From NCBI GenBank assembly GCA_016858145.1, contig JAEHOE010000159.1, positions 124,001 through 188,000 of the forward strand: DNA of 64,000 bases. The letters run 5' to 3'. Under the pieces are notes generated by a model that saw only the letters and a list, made by a program, of their open reading frames with translations, made no database searches and was not told where the DNA came from. The number at the start of each line of letters is the position of its first letter. Position 1 is the first letter of the stretch. This stretch comes from Edaphochlamys debaryana (taxonomy: Eukaryota > Chlorophyta > Chlorophyceae > Chlamydomonadales). Positions 60,301 to 64,000 of this stretch are shown piece after piece. The translations under genes were made by a program, and so were the position numbers.

Positions 60301-63300
60301 GGGCGCAGGGCGATGGGCCCAGCCGCCCCCTTGCCTTACCTTTGCTGCTGCCTACCGGTATCCAGCGTTCGGCCTTGCGTCCACCACCCCTTCCACCCCT
60401 CCTGCGCCCCAACCCCCTCTCTCCTACCCCTCTCCCTCCCCCTCCCCCCCCAGTGAGATCATCCTGCGCCCCTACCAGTTCTGCAATCTCACGGAGGTCA
60501 TCGTGCGGGCGGGGGACACCGAGGACAGCCTGGAGCGCAAGGTGCGTGGGGGGGGGGAGCAACGGGGGGGGGGGGGAGGGTCCGGGAGTGAGGGGAGGCA
60601 GCGGTGCGATGCAGCATGAAGGGGTGGAGCAGCAAAGCCGCTCTCTCCGCACCCCTTTGTGTCCATGTTTGTACCCGCCCCCTTTCCCCCCTTATCATCC
60701 CCCCCCTCCCCCCCCCTTAGGTCCGCCTGGCCTCCCTGCTGGGCACCTTCCAGGCCACCCTCACGGACTTCCCCTACCTGCGGGAGGTGAGCCTTTGCAG
60801 AGGGGGGAGGGGGGGAGGGGAAGGGGGGGCATTTGCTAGCAGGCGTGCAGGGTGGGAGCTGCTTACTTCATTCCTTACTTGAGGGCGATTTCTCAGGAGT
60901 CCTCCTCCTCCTCCACCGCCGCAGCCCATCCGTCTTCTCGACCCTTACACCCACCCCCAACCCATCCCTTCCCCCCTCCCCCCTCCCCTCCCCCTCTCAG
61001 GTCTGGCGCCGCAACACCGAGGCCGAGCGCCTCCTGGGAGTGTCCCTGACCGGCATCATGGACTCGACCCTCATGAACGGGAGGCAGGCAAGAGGGGGGT
61101 CAGGGAGGCAGGGAGGGAGGCAGGGAGGAGGGAGAGACGTCCCCCTCAAGAGGCGGCAAGGCACGCAGTGAAACATGGTTCGCGAGCCTCACCACCCAAC
61201 CATCCACTCATTGGCTTCTCGACCCGCAAACTTCGTATCCACACCCCCCTCCACCCCCCAGGGCGCCGAGCGCCTGGAGTCCGCCCTCCGCCGCCTCCGC
61301 GCCGCAGCGGTGGGCGCCAATGCGGGCATGGCCCGGGAGCTGGGCATACCGCAGGTGTGTGTGTGAGGGGGGGGGGGTTGAAAAGGCTTGGAGGCTGGGC
61401 GCGAGCCCCGGCGGATGGAAAGTTGAAAGTTGCAACGCGTTGGTATCCAGTCACCGCCCCTCCCCCGCCCCTCTTCCGACGCTGCGCATGCCCATACATG
61501 GCTCGGCCGCACTCCAATCCCTTCTCCCATCCCCCGTACCCCTCTCATCCCCCTCCCAACCGCTCCCAACCCCCCCCCCTCTCAGGCCGCTGCGGTCACC
61601 TGCGTCAAGCCCTCGGGCACCGTGTCCCAGCTGGTGGACGCAGCCTCGGGCATCCACCCGCGCCACTCGGAGGTGGGGGAAGGGGGTGGAGGGGCGGAGG
61701 GGAGGGGGTGGAGGGGCGGAGGGGAGGGGGTGGAGGGGCGGAGGGGAGGGGGGGGAGGGGCGGAGGGGAGGGGGGGGAGGGGCGGAGGGGAGGGGGGGGA
61801 GGGGCGGAGGGGACGGGGGGGAGGGGCGGAGGGGAGGGGGGGGAGGGAAGAGGGGGGAGGTTGTGGGTTGAAGCTGGCGCGATGCACTGATTGGCCCACC
61901 CTGCCGCCACCGCTGGCCACCCCGCCGAGCTAGCCCACGGAGGGGAAAGGGAAAGGTTGGCGTGGGGTGGCGTTGCCGATCCGCAGCATCCCCGGTTCCC
62001 CAGCCCTTACGCCCTCCTGCCCGCCGACGCCTCCCCATCTTCCCTTTCCCCCCCCCTCCCTCCCCTTCCCCTGCAGTACTACATCCGGCGCGTGCGCTGC
62101 AACAAGGACGACCCCCTCACGCGCTTCATGGCAGGTGGGTGGAGCAGGGGGGGGGGGGCGGGGAGGGGCTCGACCGGCAGGGGGGCGGGACAGAGGGCTG
62201 GGCTTGGGCTGGCTGGGTACCGCATGGCTTCGTGGCGGGTGGGTGGACGGGACTGGACGGAGGGGATTTGCAGCGGAACGCAGGCCTTCCTGCCAAACCA
62301 CCGTTGCTCGCACACCGAACTTCCTCGAACGCCTCCCCTCCCCCCCACACACACACCCTCCCCCCCCCAGACAACGGCGTGCCGGTGGAGGACTGCGTGA
62401 TGCGCCCCGGGGCCACCGCCATCTTCTCATTCCCCATCAAGAGCCCCGAGGGTGGGCGGCGAGGGGGGCGGCTGGGCGGAGAGGCTGGGCGGAGAGGCTG
62501 GTGCGGTAGGGCGTGTGTGCCCCGCGGGCGGTCGTCTTCAAGCAACGTTCACCACCCCGCGAGCCCCACGCGTGACGACGTGTCAGTCTGCTGGCCCCTC
62601 CCCCTACCCAAACCCCCTTCACCTCCCACACCCCTCCCCCCCACCCCTCCTACCCCCCCACCCCCCCCAGGCGCCGTCACGCGCGACGACGTGTCCGCCC
62701 TGCAGCAGCTGGAGCTGTGCCTGGCCTACCAGCGCCACTGGTGCGAGCACAAGCCGTCCATCACGGTGGGTGCTGGAGGGAATGTGGGGAGGGGGGAGGG
62801 GGGAGGCTTCGGGGGGTGAGGGAAGATCAGATAACTGAGGTGGGGTTATTTTTGCGGGGGTGAAGGGGAAGGACTACTAGTCCACAATCCGCGACCTCAG
62901 TCTCAACGCCCTCCACCCCCGCCCCCCCAGGTGACGGTGCGCGAGGACGAGTGGATGGACGTGGGCGCCTGGGTGTACCGCCACTTCGGGGAGCTCAGCG
63001 GTGAGGGGAGGAGAATGGGGAAAGGGGGGAGGATAGAGGTAACGGATGTGGGGGGAGGGGGGGGGAGCCTGGAGGCTGGGGCCATGTGCAGGATGCTTGG
63101 GGCGGATGGGGGTGGGGGAGAGGGGGCAGGGCTGGACGTCTGAGACCATGTGGGCCGGGATCGTGGGCCAGGATCGTGGGCCGGGATTGTGAGGGTGTCT
63201 CGCGGTGTGCTGGTGTGCTCCGGCAGGCGTGTCCTTCCTGCCGTACGACTGCGGCTCGTACAAGCAGATGCCGTACGAGAAGGTGGGTACCGGACGGACG

Positions 63301-63836
63301 AAGGGGAGTTGACGAGGCTGATGAGTCCACAGCCAGCTCTGCCTTTTGGCCATCAACTTGGCACACATACACACACGCCCTCGCTTCCGCCCACTTCCCC
63401 TCCTCCTCCACCGCATCTTTGCTTCCGCTCACCTCCGCAACCTCCCCTTCCTGCCCCCCCCCCCCCATGCCCCCCCTGCAGGTGGACCGGGCCGCCTACG
63501 AGGCCCTACTGGACCGCATGCCCCCCGCCCTCGCCTGGGCGCAGCTGAGGGAGCTGGAGCGGGGCCAAGGTGGGCAGCCAGGGGGGAGGGGCGGGAGAAC
63601 GCTTGATTTCGCCCCTCGTTCCACCATCGCCGTTCGGGCAGTCCTACGCTGCCCGCGCCTCGCGCTTTCTCTCGGACCTTTACTCCCCTTTCACCGCTCC
63701 TCACCTCAACCTCCTTCCTCCCTCCTAACCCCAACCCATCCCAACTCCCTCCCTACCCCCGCCAGGCGTGGACGAGAAGATGGAGTCGGAGCTGGCCTGC
63801 ACCGCGGGGGGCTGCGAGCAGGTGGACATTGCGTGA
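55962..63836 (+). CDS. Adenosylcobalamin-dependent (class II) ribonucleoside-triphosphate reductase
   Basis: Twenty-five exons (55962-56146, 56442-56589, 56806-56885, 57028-57127, 57341-57454, 57777-57862, 58413-58509, 58707-58832, 59042-59092, 59275-59430, 59743-59781, 60022-60084, 60230-60285, 60454-60541, 60721-60786, 61001-61087, 61262-61354, 61586-61672, 62077-62134, 62371-62451, 62671-62765, 62931-63000, 63227-63282, 63482-63569, 63766-63836) sum to 2241 bases, 746 residues, all in phase. The closest known type is the monomeric B12-dependent RTPR of Lactobacillus (739 residues). Active-site residues are present: Cys196 (GYNCSY) and Cys444 (QFCNL) as the redox pair, Cys433 with Asn431 and Glu435 in NPCSE as the radical site, and C-terminal Cys735/Cys740 for re-reduction. 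It makes dNTPs from NTPs. Residues 1-111 are a Pro/Ser-rich extension. Intron 16 starts with GC. Confidence 0.96.
58192..58443 (+). repeat. Triplicated acceptor and exon 7 start in the reductase gene
   Basis: A segment holding the acceptor and the codons for FVNSSTTVVV is present, 31 bases identical, at 58195-58225, 58305-58335 and 58413-58443, each after a C-rich tract ending in CAG. Spacings are 110 and 108 bases. Only the third copy continues into the rest of the exon. Confidence 0.95.
59401..59555 (+). repeat. Duplicated exon 10 end and donor in the reductase gene
   Basis: The exon end coding LANNSAVYTE at 59401-59430, followed by GTGAGG, is copied at 59526-59555 with two or three substitutions (LATNSAVYTE), followed by GTGTGG. 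The spacing is 125 bases. Confidence 0.9.
61680..61857 (+). repeat. 22-bp G-rich minisatellite in intron 18 of the reductase gene
   Basis: A unit of the form GGGGCGGAGGGGAGGGGGTG repeats with an exact 22-base period. The single C of each unit falls at 61695, 61717, 61739, 61761, 61783, 61805 and 61827. The array begins right after the donor site of intron 18. The coding strand is nearly pure purine and could form G-quadruplexes. Confidence 0.9.
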
Positions 63837-64000
63837 GGGGGCCGAGTGTGTTTGGGGGGGAGAAGCCAGGGGGGGTATTGGATAGGGACGAGGGTGCTTG
63901 AGGGAACAAGGGGAAGGACGCAAGTGGGCAGGGCGCCGGAGCATGACATGTGTGTTTGGGGGAGCAGGCGAGGAGAAATTTGGGGACAAGACTAGCGCTT
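63837..64000. other. 3' flank of the reductase gene
   Basis: Probable 3' untranslated region, cut by the window end. No polyadenylation signal can be assigned. Confidence 0.5.

Overview
This is nuclear DNA from a eukaryote, most likely a GC-rich green alga (Chlorophyta, perhaps trebouxiophyte-like). Reasons: very high GC, many short exons with GT-AG (sometimes GC-AG) introns, a chloroplast-type NifU protein with a transit-like leader, a member of a MYND zinc-finger family that I recall as expanded in green algae, and long Ala/Pro/Gln/Glu-rich protein tracts. There is no bacterial operon layout. Genus cannot be fixed by eye.

Layout, left to right. 1-1383: no supported gene. 1384-2079 (-): single-exon plastid NFU Fe-S scaffold. 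3233-3700 (-): probable tail of a retroelement protein. 4446-5019: a 574-bp hAT-type non-autonomous transposon with 15-bp terminal inverted repeats and a perfect 8-bp target-site duplication. 6060-12148 (-): SHIPPO/ODF3-type protein with PGP-Y repeats behind an 850-residue acidic Glu/Ala domain. 13082-16301 (+): electron-transfer flavoprotein beta subunit (8 exons, frame closes at 282 aa). 16454-18579 (-): protein resembling the N-terminal part of a subtilase but lacking a catalytic domain. 18967-22658 (+): MYND-family pseudogene with frameshifts and a stop inside the zinc finger. 23574-26369 and 27582-30760 (-): tandem AIF/FSP1-like FAD oxidoreductases (372 and 368 aa). 32441-47189 (-): a very large multi-exon protein with a 2,000-residue low-complexity, basic-ended tail. 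48509-50948 (+): proline-rich protein with one membrane segment. 51591-54013 (+): short-chain dehydrogenase (6 exons, 279 aa). 55962-63836 (+): adenosylcobalamin-dependent class II ribonucleotide reductase (25 exons, 746 aa, all active-site cysteines present).

The genes do not form a pathway. ETF-beta and the oxidoreductases are redox enzymes, NFU builds Fe-S clusters, and the reductase makes deoxynucleotides with vitamin B12.

The most unusual feature is intron structure. At least nine exon edges in five genes are copied, splice site included, one to four times into the neighbouring intron at spacings of about 75-127 bp. Many introns also begin with a G-rich tract and end with a C-rich tract, so they could fold end to end. 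The tandem FAD oxidoreductases have similar exons but several discordant introns. Together this looks like active intron growth and turnover by local tandem duplication.
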